From a virus, in IMG/VR virus record IMGVR_UViG_3300024895_000004, positions 1 to 37,514 of that record: a DNA stretch of 37,514 bases. The stretch is one strand, 5' to 3'. Both the position numbers and the translations under genes were made by a program. The notes under the pieces are model-generated. The model had not been told where the DNA came from and did not search any database. It saw only the letters and a list, made by a program, of their open reading frames with translations. Positions 16,202 to 23,323 of this stretch are shown here, in pieces; the first letter of the stretch is position 1, and the number at the start of each line of letters is the position of its first letter.

Positions 16202-16879
16202 ATGAAAAACATAGATGAAATTCGTAGAAACAGGCTTGAGGATTTAGTTAATGAAACAAAAACTAAATCATTAGAAGAGGTTGCGGAAATCGCAGGGACA
16301 TCATCCGCCTATTTAAGTCAAATAAGAAATCAACTACCAGACTCAAAAACTGGAATTGCCAAGAAAATGGGCAATAAGGTCGCTGAAAAACTAAGATTAG
16401 CATTTAATAAACCCGCAGGATGGATGGACGCAGATCACCAACCTAAATCATTAATTGATTACAACGTAATAGATACTCAAGCAACAATAAAAAGATGTCC
16501 TTTAATATCGTGGGTACGAGCTGGGGAGTTATGTGACGTGGGGCATGTTTATAGTACTGAGGATGCAGAGGAATGGCTGATTTGTGGCACTCCGCATGGC
16601 AATAGAACTTTCGCACTGAGGGTTGTTGGCGATTCAATGTCACCAGAATACCAGGAAGGATGGCATATATTTGTAGATCCAGATGTACAGGCACAACATA
16701 ATGATGACGTTATCGTCCGCGATGAAACAGGTAATGCCACTTTTAAACGATTACAAATCACGCCTGAAGGTAACTTTTTATTAGCCCTAAATCCGGATTA
16801 TCCGAATAGGATAATAAAAGTTCCTGGCAGCAGTACAATTTGTGGAGTTGTTATTTATTCAGGACGAAAAAGAAGATGA
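16202..16879 (+). CDS. CI-type phage repressor (HTH + S24 peptidase)
   Basis: A 225-aa repressor. The N-terminal HTH spans about residues 8-60 (KSLEEVAEIAGTSSAYLSQI). The LexA-like domain has the autocleavage site Ala107-Gly108 in SWVRAGEL, nucleophile Ser145 in GDSMSP and general-base Lys182 in TFKRL. RecA-stimulated self-cleavage should therefore induce the prophage. The start at 16202 is chosen because GGAG lies at 16193-16196; an ATG at 16199 is an alternative. The stop overlaps the next gene as ATGA. Confidence 0.93.
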   Translation: MKNIDEIRRNRLEDLVNETKTKSLEEVAEIAGTSSAYLSQIRNQLPDSKTGIAKKMGNKVAEKLRLAFNKPAGWMDADHQPKSLIDYNVIDTQATIKRCPLISWVRAGELCDVGHVYSTEDAEEWLICGTPHGNRTFALRVVGDSMSPEYQEGWHIFVDPDVQAQHNDDVIVRDETGNATFKRLQITPEGNFLLALNPDYPNRIIKVPGSSTICGVVIYSGRKRR

Positions 16880-17298
16880 TATTCATTAAAACCATTGTAC
16901 TTATATTGATATTAAGCACTTTTTCCGCATGCACCCCACATACAATCGGTGGCGTGCGAGATTTAGGCCCATCAAAATCCGCCTCTTTTGAGGCTCCAGA
17001 AAATTATCTAAGTTTGTACAAGAAAATATTTGAACAAACCAAACAATGTAGCGATGGCTGGATGGTAACCGCACAAATGGTTACCGAGGGGAATGTGGAT
17101 CCAGACAAAAAAATCGGGACAATTGCAGTATCTCTTCGCGGTGGTCTTGGTACTAATTATTACCAGGTAATCGATGTTAAAGAAATCAGTGAAAACAAAT
17201 CCAATGTAACTGCATTTTATTCAATCGGATCTCCAGAAGGTCACTCCAAGTTACTTAAAAAATGGGCACTGGATGATTACAGAAACTGCTCTTTATAA
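16876..17298 (+). CDS. Lipoprotein co-expressed with the repressor, 140 aa
   Basis: The start (ATG 16876) overlaps the cI stop as ATGA, so it should be made in lysogens. The N-terminus is a lipoprotein signal (MIFIKTIVLILILSTFSAC) with Cys19 as the acylated residue. The mature part has GGVRDLGPSKSASFEAPENY and a pair of Cys residues (QTKQCSDGW and YRNCSL) that may form a disulfide. Phage lipoproteins in this position are often superinfection-exclusion factors; that role is inference here. An intrinsic terminator follows. Confidence 0.8.
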   Translation: MIFIKTIVLILILSTFSACTPHTIGGVRDLGPSKSASFEAPENYLSLYKKIFEQTKQCSDGWMVTAQMVTEGNVDPDKKIGTIAVSLRGGLGTNYYQVIDVKEISENKSNVTAFYSIGSPEGHSKLLKKWALDDYRNCSL

Positions 17299-17366
17299 GA
17301 ACAAATACAGGCACCATCATTCAGGAACATCTCAGCCAAGCTGAAATTAAAACTAACTGCTCACCT

Positions 17367-17391
17367 AAACCGCCATTCGGCGGTTTTTTTT
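17367..17391 (+). terminator. Intrinsic terminator after the cI-lipoprotein unit
   Basis: AAACCGCC (17367-17374) and GGCGGTTT (17379-17386) form an 8-bp stem with loop ATTC, followed by a run of T to 17391. It closes the repressor transcript before the plus-strand operon promoter. Confidence 0.92.
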
Positions 17392-17430
17392 ACGCCTAAT
17401 TTTCACAACATATATGGTACTTATTAAAAT

Positions 17431-17474
17431 ATTAGCGATAAGCTATTGACATAATATTAGCTAATCGCTAATCT
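17431..17474 (+). promoter_or_regulatory. Repressor-controlled promoter of the plus-strand (DGR-int) operon
   Basis: TTGACA (17446-17451) and TAATCT (17469-17474) are separated by 17 bases. Two operators overlap it: 17431-17447 (ATTAGC/GCTATT) and 17456-17472, the latter identical to the perfect operator at 16123-16139. Their centres are 25 bp apart. Predicted start is near 17481. CI should silence this promoter in lysogens and Cro may tune it. Confidence 0.85.
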
Positions 17475-17509
17475 ATTTCAAAGCGCCACCTAAACCAAGT
17501 TAGGGAGTT

Positions 17510-17698
17510 TTGAAAAATGCCACACAAACTGATCTGCAGCGAGCATTCAACAGAGCAAAACTAGCCAGTTTTGGTTACACGCTTGAAAGCGCATTGGCTA
17601 ATAAAGGCCTTGCGATTTGTTTAAACCGGCTGGCAAACAACTACGCAAAGCGTAGACCAGCCCCAGTAGCAAAAAACTACTGGTACAACAATATTTAA
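17510..17698 (+). CDS. Small early phage protein, 62 aa
   Basis: The first gene of the plus-strand operon, beginning at a TTG at 17510 close behind GGGAG. The sequence TQTDLQRAFNRAKLASFGYT is the type of short basic protein often found first in early phage operons. No ATG alternative gives a frame of useful length. Function unknown; DNA or RNA contact is possible given its basic charge. Confidence 0.6.
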   Translation: MKNATQTDLQRAFNRAKLASFGYTLESALANKGLAICLNRLANNYAKRRPAPVAKNYWYNNI

Positions 17699-17708
17699 GG
17701 TTGATGCC

Positions 17709-18422
17709 ATGCAAACAGAACACAAAGCAGCACTACTAGACCTATTTGTCACCGTTCCGGAGACAGAACTGCCCAATGGCACCGTAGTGCCATCGTTTCA
17801 GGTAGGCGCATACCATTGCAGTAAAAACAATGACGGTACGCTTGTTATTGACCAGGCCAACAAACCTTGGCGCAACATTAACTACCATGACGCACGCGCT
17901 GAATGCGCTGGGGCTGGCTATGCACTCATTACCGAGCTGCAATACCTAGCTATTGCCTACCAGATCAGCCAACAGGCTGAAAACTGGACAGGCAATAAAG
18001 TAGGCGAAGGTGAAATCTACCGCGGTATTCACAAATGGAAAGTATCAGAAGCGCAAGACGGTCATTATGAAAGCGAAGAGCCAACAGAACGCCGCTGGCA
18101 TGTGCTATCCAATGGCGAACGTGTGTACGACTTTAGCGGCAACATCTACAGCTGGGTGTTTGATGACGTACAAGGCGATAAAAATGGCGTGATTGCCAAG
18201 AAGTTTGCCAAAGACTCCCCTACTGTCACCACAGCGCCATACGAAAGCCGTGAACACGGCATAGGCGATACCAGCATCGGCGGCGGTGATTGGTCTGGCC
18301 GTGCGCTCGTCCGGGGCGGCTGCTGGACCTCGGACGACTCTGCCGGCGTGTTCAGTCTCGGCCGCGACTGGCCCGGCCGCGGCAGCGACAGCGTCGGCTT
18401 CCGCTGCACCAAGAGTCTCTAG
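17709..18422 (+). CDS. DGR target protein 1 (C-type-lectin/FGE fold), 237 aa
   Basis: A cytosolic-looking protein (no signal peptide). Residues about 10-30 (LFVTVPETELPNGTVVPSF) are shared with the other two targets. The body is a formylglycine-generating-enzyme/CLec fold with ECAGAGYALITELQYLAIAY, NGERVYDFSGNIYSWVFDD and the C-terminal display region ending VGFRCTKSL. The last 114 bp before the final codons are variable region 1. Variable residues from TR positions read R,V,C,T,D,D,S,S,G,R,D,G,R,G,S,D,S. Diversified CLec proteins usually bind ligands through this surface. The ligand is unknown. Confidence 0.9.
   Translation: MQTEHKAALLDLFVTVPETELPNGTVVPSFQVGAYHCSKNNDGTLVIDQANKPWRNINYHDARAECAGAGYALITELQYLAIAYQISQQAENWTGNKVGEGEIYRGIHKWKVSEAQDGHYESEEPTERRWHVLSNGERVYDFSGNIYSWVFDDVQGDKNGVIAKKFAKDSPTVTTAPYESREHGIGDTSIGGGDWSGRALVRGGCWTSDDSAGVFSLGRDWPGRGSDSVGFRCTKSL
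18293..18406 (+). repeat. DGR variable region VR1
   Basis: This 114-bp segment aligns without gaps to the template at 24132-24245. All differences fall at template adenines (for example AAT to CGT, AAC to GGC, AAC to CGC). The 3' end CGTCGGCTTCCGCTG is identical to the template and should act as the IMH end. Confidence 0.97.
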
Positions 18423-18437
18423 TCACTTGTCACCCAT

Positions 18438-18464
18438 CCAGTCCGATGTGCAACGGCGGGCTGG
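18438..18464 (+). other. Stem-loop downstream of VR1
   Basis: CCAGTCCG (18438-18445) pairs with CGGGCTGG (18457-18464), eight pairs with one T.G, 32 bases past VR1 and just after the stop. The same element follows VR2 and VR3. In Bordetella phage DGRs a hairpin/cruciform at a similar place promotes homing. Confidence 0.8.
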
Positions 18465-18482
18465 TTTAATGAAAGGTTCATT

Positions 18483-19202
18483 ATGAACATGCAAACCGAA
18501 CACAAAGCAGCACTACTAGACCTATTTGTCACCGTTCCGGAGACAGAACTACCTAACGGGACCCTAGTGCCATCATTCCAGGTTGGTCAGTACGCAGCCA
18601 GCAAGTCAGGTGACGGAAAAGCGGTTATTACAGCTGACGGTAAGACCTGGACAAGCATAAACTTCAAAAACGCAAAACAAGCATGCCTGGATGCCGGCTA
18701 CTCACTGATCACAGAAACACAATGGCTGGCCATCGCGCATAACGTGGTGAACGTGGACGCCAACTGGACTAAAGGCAAGGTCGGTGAAGGCAAGCTATTC
18801 CGTGGCATCCGTAAAGGTAACGTAACAGAAGCGCAAGCCGGTGACTTTGATCCTGCCGACAAAAAAGAGCGCCGCTGGCTCACCCTGAGCAATGGCGAAA
18901 AAATCTGCGATATGAATGGCAATGTCTTTTCATGGGTATTTGACGATATCCATGGTGATGAAAAAGGCGTTATCAATAAGCCATTCGACACAAAAGACCC
19001 TTCAATTTCAACAGCACCCTACCCTAGCCTTGAAAAAGGCATGGGGTGGCGACCAGATAGCGGTCGTAATTGGTCTGGCTATGCGCTCCTCCGGGGCGGC
19101 TACTGGGGCTCGGGCGACTATGCCGGCGTGTTCTATCTCGACTACGACTGGCCCGGCAACGACGGCTACTACGTTGGCTTCCGCTGCACCAAGAGTCTCT
19201 AG
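18483..19202 (+). CDS. DGR target protein 2 (C-type-lectin/FGE fold), 239 aa
   Basis: A paralogue of target 1. About the first 25 codons are nearly identical to target 1 at the DNA level, but the middle has diverged (NAKQACLDAGYSLITETQWL, SNGEKICDMNGNVFSWVFDD). The C-terminal display region again ends VGFRCTKSL. The start is ATG 18483 (MNMQTEHK) after GAAAGG; an ATG at 18489 is equally aligned to target 1. VR2 carries mostly Tyr, Gly and Asp at variable positions, a composition common in binding loops. Confidence 0.9.
   Translation: MNMQTEHKAALLDLFVTVPETELPNGTLVPSFQVGQYAASKSGDGKAVITADGKTWTSINFKNAKQACLDAGYSLITETQWLAIAHNVVNVDANWTKGKVGEGKLFRGIRKGNVTEAQAGDFDPADKKERRWLTLSNGEKICDMNGNVFSWVFDDIHGDEKGVINKPFDTKDPSISTAPYPSLEKGMGWRPDSGRNWSGYALLRGGYWGSGDYAGVFYLDYDWPGNDGYYVGFRCTKSL
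19073..19186 (+). repeat. DGR variable region VR2
   Basis: A 114-bp ungapped match to the template. Every difference is at a template A except one: C to T at 19175 (template 24234, GTC to GTT, silent), which lies past the last mutable adenine, inside the IMH-like end. Confidence 0.97.
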
Positions 19203-19217
19203 TCACTTGTCACCCAT

Positions 19218-19255
19218 CCAGTCCGATGTGACTGATTTTTGTCACCGCGGACTGG
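19218..19255 (+). other. Stem-loop downstream of VR2
   Basis: CCAGTCCG (19218-19225) and CGGACTGG (19248-19255) form a perfect 8-bp stem. An inner GTGAC/GTCAC stem extends it. Compared with the VR1 and VR3 copies, pairing is preserved though loop and 3' arm differ, which supports a structural role. Confidence 0.8.
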
Positions 19256-19273
19256 TTTAACCGGAGAGTAAAA

Positions 19274-19456
19274 ATGAATCTTCAAATTGCAGAAAACACC
19301 GATATTCGCACCGTACAAACCCTTATTAATGAAGCCAAATCACTTGGTTTGCGCGTGGTGCATCACCCTGATCCAAAGCCGCGCAAAGTTGTGAACATCA
19401 AAGAAGCGGCTGAGATTCGCCGCATGCAGATGTGTACAAGTCCGGAGGCTGCTTAA
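19274..19456 (+). CDS. Small phage protein, 60 aa
   Basis: Starts at ATG 19274 behind CGGAGAG. The sequence contains DIRTVQTLINEAKSLGLRVV and a C-terminal NIKEAAEIRRMQM helix. It is hydrophilic and basic, with no recognised family. It opens a run of very short, tightly coupled genes between DGR targets 2 and 3. Confidence 0.65.
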   Translation: MNLQIAENTDIRTVQTLINEAKSLGLRVVHHPDPKPRKVVNIKEAAEIRRMQMCTSPEAA

Positions 19457-19458
19457 TC

Positions 19459-19578
19459 ATGAGCATCCATACAAACGACTTTATCTATGACGCGCTGCGT
19501 GTCGCTGTAGCAATGCTTTGCATTGTAAGCATCACCTATGCCCTATGTGACCCACTGAGCATTGGAGATTTTAAATGA
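19459..19578 (+). CDS. Small membrane protein, 39 aa
   Basis: ATG 19459 to TGA 19578, directly after the previous stop (TCCGGAGG upstream can act as Shine-Dalgarno). One hydrophobic span is visible at residues about 14-30 (RVAVAMLCIVSITYALC). The stop overlaps the next start as ATGA. Function unknown. Confidence 0.55.
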   Translation: MSIHTNDFIYDALRVAVAMLCIVSITYALCDPLSIGDFK

Positions 19579-19676
19579 TCAAACTATTAAAACGCATCAA
19601 ATTAACACGCCATTATTACAAAAATCGTGGCTACAACTTAAAAACAGCATGGGATTTAGCGGGGTGGACACTATGA
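19575..19676 (+). CDS. Very small basic protein, 33 aa
   Basis: ATG 19575 overlaps the previous stop and its own TGA overlaps the next ATG, so coupling exists on both sides. The product is basic (MIKLLKRIKLTRHYYKNRGY, then LKTAWDLAGWTL). Short proteins with RHYYxNRGYxLxxAWxLA occur widely as unannotated phage genes. Function unknown. Confidence 0.55.
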   Translation: MIKLLKRIKLTRHYYKNRGYNLKTAWDLAGWTL

Positions 19677-19945
19677 GTTTTAATCCAGAAAAATTTAATA
19701 CATCAGAAATTCTCTTAAAGAATTCAACAGTGAGAACTTCTGTATGGATTAAAGATTACACAACAAAAAGAGTTGAGGATAAAGTGTATTCGGTTTTCGT
19801 CATTGAAACCGGCTCAGCAAGAATTCAAGAGTACCTATCGGCAATAGATGCTCAGGTGATGATCGATATACTAACCCAGCATATCGAATTCATTAAACAA
19901 GCAGAACTTGAACTAATTGCCATTAATTCAAAGGCTGCAGCATGA
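19673..19945 (+). CDS. Hypothetical phage protein, 90 aa
   Basis: It starts at ATG 19673 (MSFNPEKFNTSEILLKN), overlapping the preceding 33-aa gene. The product is a mixed alpha/beta protein with SVWIKDYTTKRVEDKVYSVF and a C-terminal helix (DILTQHIEFIKQAELE). It is AT-richer than its neighbours. A start at 19562 (in a longer open frame) would overlap two coupled genes and is less likely. Confidence 0.6.
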   Translation: MSFNPEKFNTSEILLKNSTVRTSVWIKDYTTKRVEDKVYSVFVIETGSARIQEYLSAIDAQVMIDILTQHIEFIKQAELELIAINSKAAA

Positions 19946-20136
19946 CTACACATGTTACCGTTTCGCTTTCCGACCTAGCAGCACTTGCAGACCTTATCTG
20001 TAACCGAGACACGGGAAAGGTGCCGCCAACCACTGAAAACATAGGCGCTTGCCATAATTTAATCATAAAAATGATGGGTGAGCACGCAACCAAACATTAT
20101 GCGGAAGACGACGGTTCTGAAATGGTTGCAGCATGA
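19942..20136 (+). CDS. Hypothetical phage protein, 64 aa
   Basis: ATGA overlap with both neighbours. The sequence begins MTTHVTVSLSDLAALADLIC and continues with GACHNLIIKMMGEHATKHYA. It is hydrophilic, acidic at the C-terminus and has no family I recognise. Its role is likely accessory within the early operon. Confidence 0.6.
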   Translation: MTTHVTVSLSDLAALADLICNRDTGKVPPTTENIGACHNLIIKMMGEHATKHYAEDDGSEMVAA

Positions 20137-20501
20137 TCACCGCCCTACTCATTTTTGCCAGCACATTTACCTTGGTATTCGCACTAGGTTTTCAAAGCCT
20201 AAACGTGAATAACGGACACTACAAGGCTGCGTTTTTTACCAGCTTTGCTATTGGCTTGGCTAACTTGGTGCTATTCAAAACCGTACCACAGGCAGACACG
20301 CTGGACATTGCCGCCTATTTAATTGCGGGCCCGTTTGCAATCACTGCCAGCATGTATTCACATAAAAAGTTGATAAGGCACAAATCAATAGATGCTGAAA
20401 TTGAAGACGTACTAAGCACAGACCTTTCATACAACCCGGTACCACAAGCCAGAACAATGGCTCAGGTTGTTGCTGACCTTAAGAAAGAAGGCCGCGCATG
20501 A
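20133..20501 (+). CDS. Membrane protein, 122 aa
   Basis: Three hydrophobic segments are visible at about residues 1-20 (MITALLIFASTFTLVFALGF), 32-49 (AAFFTSFAIGLANLVLF) and 60-76 (AAYLIAGPFAITASMY), followed by a basic and then acidic cytoplasmic tail of about 45 residues. Similar small membrane proteins are common in early prophage operons. A superinfection or host-membrane role is possible but not shown. Confidence 0.65.
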   Translation: MITALLIFASTFTLVFALGFQSLNVNNGHYKAAFFTSFAIGLANLVLFKTVPQADTLDIAAYLIAGPFAITASMYSHKKLIRHKSIDAEIEDVLSTDLSYNPVPQARTMAQVVADLKKEGRA

Positions 20502-20977
20502 GTCGTAAACCTCGCAAAAAATACAAACCAAAGCCATGCGGCAGCACACGCAACATTCGCCTAATTGCAATGAAAGAAGACTTTGAAGAGATTGAAGCCG
20601 TTTTTCGTCAGCTTAAAACATGCGAGGCACTTGAGGCCAAAGACCTGAAAAGCGGCGAATGGGTATTAGTCTACAAAAAAGCCGATGGCACTATCTGCTA
20701 CCTGCTGAAAGTAGCAACAGAGTGGGTTAATTTCTTTGCAGAACTGGCAACGCACTACCTTCCAGACTACAACGACCAACCTATGCGCAAGCTGCTCACC
20801 AAGCTACGCATCGGGCAGACAATGGACATGCAAACTGTCTTGGATGCTGAGAAAGTACTGGACGTGCAGCGCAAACTATACCTGATGGCCGATGCAAAAG
20901 TGTACAACGCTATCGGCTCAAAAGTAGTGGATGACTTTTATGAACAAAGTGAAAGAGGCCAGGAGTTAGCAGCATGA
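20498..20977 (+). CDS. Hypothetical phage protein, 159 aa
   Basis: It starts with a strongly basic segment (MSRKPRKKYKPKPCGSTRNI), then mostly helical sequence containing FEEIEAVFRQLKTCEALEAK, WVNFFAELATHYLPDYNDQP and LRIGQTMDMQTVLDAEKVLD. The basic N-terminus suggests nucleic-acid contact. Coupled by ATGA overlaps on both sides. Not recognised. Confidence 0.6.
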   Translation: MSRKPRKKYKPKPCGSTRNIRLIAMKEDFEEIEAVFRQLKTCEALEAKDLKSGEWVLVYKKADGTICYLLKVATEWVNFFAELATHYLPDYNDQPMRKLLTKLRIGQTMDMQTVLDAEKVLDVQRKLYLMADAKVYNAIGSKVVDDFYEQSERGQELAA

Positions 20978-21936
20978 AAGCAGCAAAAATAAGCACATGT
21001 GAAGCCAGGGTAATGCAGGCACTTAGAGCCGGAACAATAAGCCATACGGAGCTTTTGGATAGATTTCCAAGTGGCATCAGAGCATCAAGGCTATTAAAAC
21101 TTGGTTATGTAGAAAATGATGCAACAGGTTACAAGCTTACGGAGCTAGGCCGTAGCTTTTGCCCATTAAGACGAAATATTGAAAAAGCAGCCTACCTACC
21201 TCCAGCTAACTCCGAGGAATTAAAGCCAATCAAACAAAGTGTAATTAAACAAAACAACAAAGTAGCAACCACCATGACTTTTAAAGAGGGTCGTGCTTTC
21301 AACACGTTTGAAAAACCAACCATTAAAGCAGAGGCCGATATGCCAGCACATACCAATGTAGCAAAACAGATCCGCGACATTATTACTGAGCACCCAGGCA
21401 TTGAGCATAAAGAGCTAATAGCCAAAATCACCAACAACTCGACCGATTATGATGAAACTACAAAGGCGGCCAACATGATCACCTACGTGCTCAAGTATGG
21501 CGGTTTTACAAAATGCGATGACTTTAAAGTTGGTACGCTGGAAAAATCAAAGCACTACTACACGGATGAAGCCTTTCTGAAGCGCAAATTAAATGCGCAG
21601 AGCCACGTGACAAACAACATTCCAACACAGGAACAGCATCACAAAGCCAAAACACCAACCGAAAAGAAAGAAAAACAAATGAATACAAATGCGGTACCGG
21701 AACAAATACCACAACAGCCAGTGATCTCAATCACGTTTGCTATCCAACTGCCAGAAATGCCAAACCAGTTAAAACTGGTAGGACTTAAAAAATCCGATCT
21801 GGATGATGCGATAGCATCTGGTGATAGCTATACCGTAGATGTAGCAACACTTGATGAAAACGCAGTAAATGCACTGTGCGCTCAGTGGGCAGAAAAGTTC
21901 AAGGCGCATGTTCAAGCAAGAAAACTAGCAGCTTAA
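20974..21936 (+). CDS. Putative two-wHTH phage protein, 320 aa
   Basis: Residues about 5-60 look like a winged helix (ARVMQALRAGTISHTELLDR, then GIRASRLLKLGYVENDATGY). A second possible wHTH is at about 125-195 (IRDIITEHPGIEHKELIAKI, ending with a KCDDFKVGTL wing). The C-terminal third is a separate domain after a Lys/Thr-rich linker (ISITFAIQLPEMPNQLKLVG). It could be a transcription or replication modulator of the operon. No family is claimed. Confidence 0.6.
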   Translation: MKAAKISTCEARVMQALRAGTISHTELLDRFPSGIRASRLLKLGYVENDATGYKLTELGRSFCPLRRNIEKAAYLPPANSEELKPIKQSVIKQNNKVATTMTFKEGRAFNTFEKPTIKAEADMPAHTNVAKQIRDIITEHPGIEHKELIAKITNNSTDYDETTKAANMITYVLKYGGFTKCDDFKVGTLEKSKHYYTDEAFLKRKLNAQSHVTNNIPTQEQHHKAKTPTEKKEKQMNTNAVPEQIPQQPVISITFAIQLPEMPNQLKLVGLKKSDLDDAIASGDSYTVDVATLDENAVNALCAQWAEKFKAHVQARKLAA

Positions 21937-21963
21937 TTCATTTAACCAAGGACAGGAGCAACC

Positions 21964-22902
21964 ATGAACACCGCTACAGACAACACTAAAATAGACAAAA
22001 GCAATATTGGCCTATACCCTAAATTCCATGTTATTCGTACCGATGGACAGAGCGCACCGGGCGAAAAGCACGAACACGATGAATACTTTGTGCTCAACCT
22101 GAGTACGGACAAACACGCCATTCCTGCGATCAGCGCCTATGCCAAATCATGCGAAAACGAATATCCGCTACTGGCGGCAGATCTGCGCACCATTGTCCGT
22201 AACGGACTGCAAGGCAAGGATGAGTTTGTGACAGTGCCTAAAACCACATTGCCAAACGGCACAGTGGTACCGGCATTTAATGTTGGCAAGTACGCCTGCA
22301 GCAAGTCAGACATCGACACGGCCATCATCACGGCAGATCGCAAGCCATGGAATTACATCACCTTCCACAAAGCAAAACAGGCATGCCAGGATGCCGGCTA
22401 CTCGCTGATTACGGAATTGCAATACCTGGCAATCGCATATCAGATCGTTAACCAGGATGAAAACTGGACGGGCGGCAATGTTGGTGAAGGCGAAGTCTAT
22501 CGCGGCATTCATAAAGGCAGCGTATCAGAACCGCAAGATGGCCATTATGAAAGCGAAGAGCCAACAGAGCGCCGCTGGCATGTGCTGGCAAACGGTGAGC
22601 GTGTTTATGACTTCAGCGGCAATATTTATAGCTGGGTATTTGATGACGTACAAGGCGATGAAAATGGCGTGATTGCCAATAAGTTTGCCAAAGACTCCCC
22701 TACCGTCACCACAGCGCCATACGAAAGCCGTGAACACGGCATAGGTGATACCAGCATCGGCGGCGGTGATTGGTCTGGCGATGCGCTCGTCCGGGGCGGC
22801 TGCTGGCTCTCGGGCGGCTATGCCGGCGTGTTCGATCTCGGCCGCGGCTGGCCCGGCGACGACCTCTACTACGTCGGCGTCCGCTGCACCAAGAGTCTCT
22901 AG
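21964..22902 (+). CDS. DGR target protein 3 (N-terminal extension + C-type-lectin/FGE fold), 312 aa
   Basis: It carries an extra N-terminal domain of about 85 residues (PKFHVIRTDGQSAPGEKHEH, YFVLNLSTDKHAIPAISAYA), a module seen alone in other small phage proteins. Then it has the shared FVTVPKTTLPNGT segment and CLec/FGE body. Downstream of about residue 190 it is almost identical to target 1. The end is VGVRCTKSL instead of VGFRC. RBS AAGGACAGGAG precedes ATG 21964. The three targets probably display different frameworks with the same diversified surface. Confidence 0.9.
   Translation: MNTATDNTKIDKSNIGLYPKFHVIRTDGQSAPGEKHEHDEYFVLNLSTDKHAIPAISAYAKSCENEYPLLAADLRTIVRNGLQGKDEFVTVPKTTLPNGTVVPAFNVGKYACSKSDIDTAIITADRKPWNYITFHKAKQACQDAGYSLITELQYLAIAYQIVNQDENWTGGNVGEGEVYRGIHKGSVSEPQDGHYESEEPTERRWHVLANGERVYDFSGNIYSWVFDDVQGDENGVIANKFAKDSPTVTTAPYESREHGIGDTSIGGGDWSGDALVRGGCWLSGGYAGVFDLGRGWPGDDLYYVGVRCTKSL
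22773..22886 (+). repeat. DGR variable region VR3
   Basis: A 114-bp ungapped match to the template. All changes are at template A except T to G at 22879 (template 24238, Phe to Val), again in the GC-rich IMH-like end. Variable residues are D,V,C,L,G,G,Y,D,G,R,G,G,D,D,L,Y,Y. Confidence 0.97.
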
Positions 22903-22917
22903 TCACTTGTCACTCAT

Positions 22918-22944
22918 CCAGTCCGCTGTGCAACGGCGGGCTGG
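22918..22944 (+). other. Stem-loop downstream of VR3
   Basis: CCAGTCCG (22918-22925) pairs with CGGGCTGG (22937-22944), as after VR1, at the same 32-bp distance from the VR end. The loop differs from VR1 by one base (GCTGTGC versus GATGTGC). Confidence 0.8.
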
Positions 22945-22963
22945 TTTAACCAAAGGAACGAAT

Positions 22964-23323
22964 ATGTGCGACTCAAATACAGTTGAATATGATTGCTGGT
23001 CAGAAAATGGTGAAAATTATTTCAAAGATTTTTGTACCGTAATAGATCAACTTGAAGTTGGCGACACCCTTTACGAGGGGGTAAGCATTACACCAAAAGT
23101 AATCAACTGGATTGATGCTGACAGAGTAATAGAAGATATTCAGTGCAGCGCATGCGATGAATGTGGAGAATATGCGGAAGATTTTCTAAATGCCATATCT
23201 AACGAAGCTAAGACTGAATTAAAGAACATCATTACTGCATGGGTTGAAAAGTACGACAGGCCAACATTCTACCTAGTAGAACAAGTGAGCGAAAGATTGG
23301 TAAATGAAGATGACAAAGCCTAA
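22964..23323 (+). CDS. Acidic hypothetical protein, 119 aa
   Basis: It starts at ATG 22964 behind AAAGGAACG. The product is strongly acidic, with a Cys-rich patch (IQCSACDECGEYAEDF) that could bind metal and a helical C-terminus (ELKNIITAWVEKYDRPTFYL). It lies between target 3 and the Avd-like gene, so it may belong to the DGR operon or be an unrelated early gene. Not recognised. Confidence 0.6.
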   Translation: MCDSNTVEYDCWSENGENYFKDFCTVIDQLEVGDTLYEGVSITPKVINWIDADRVIEDIQCSACDECGEYAEDFLNAISNEAKTELKNIITAWVEKYDRPTFYLVEQVSERLVNEDDKA

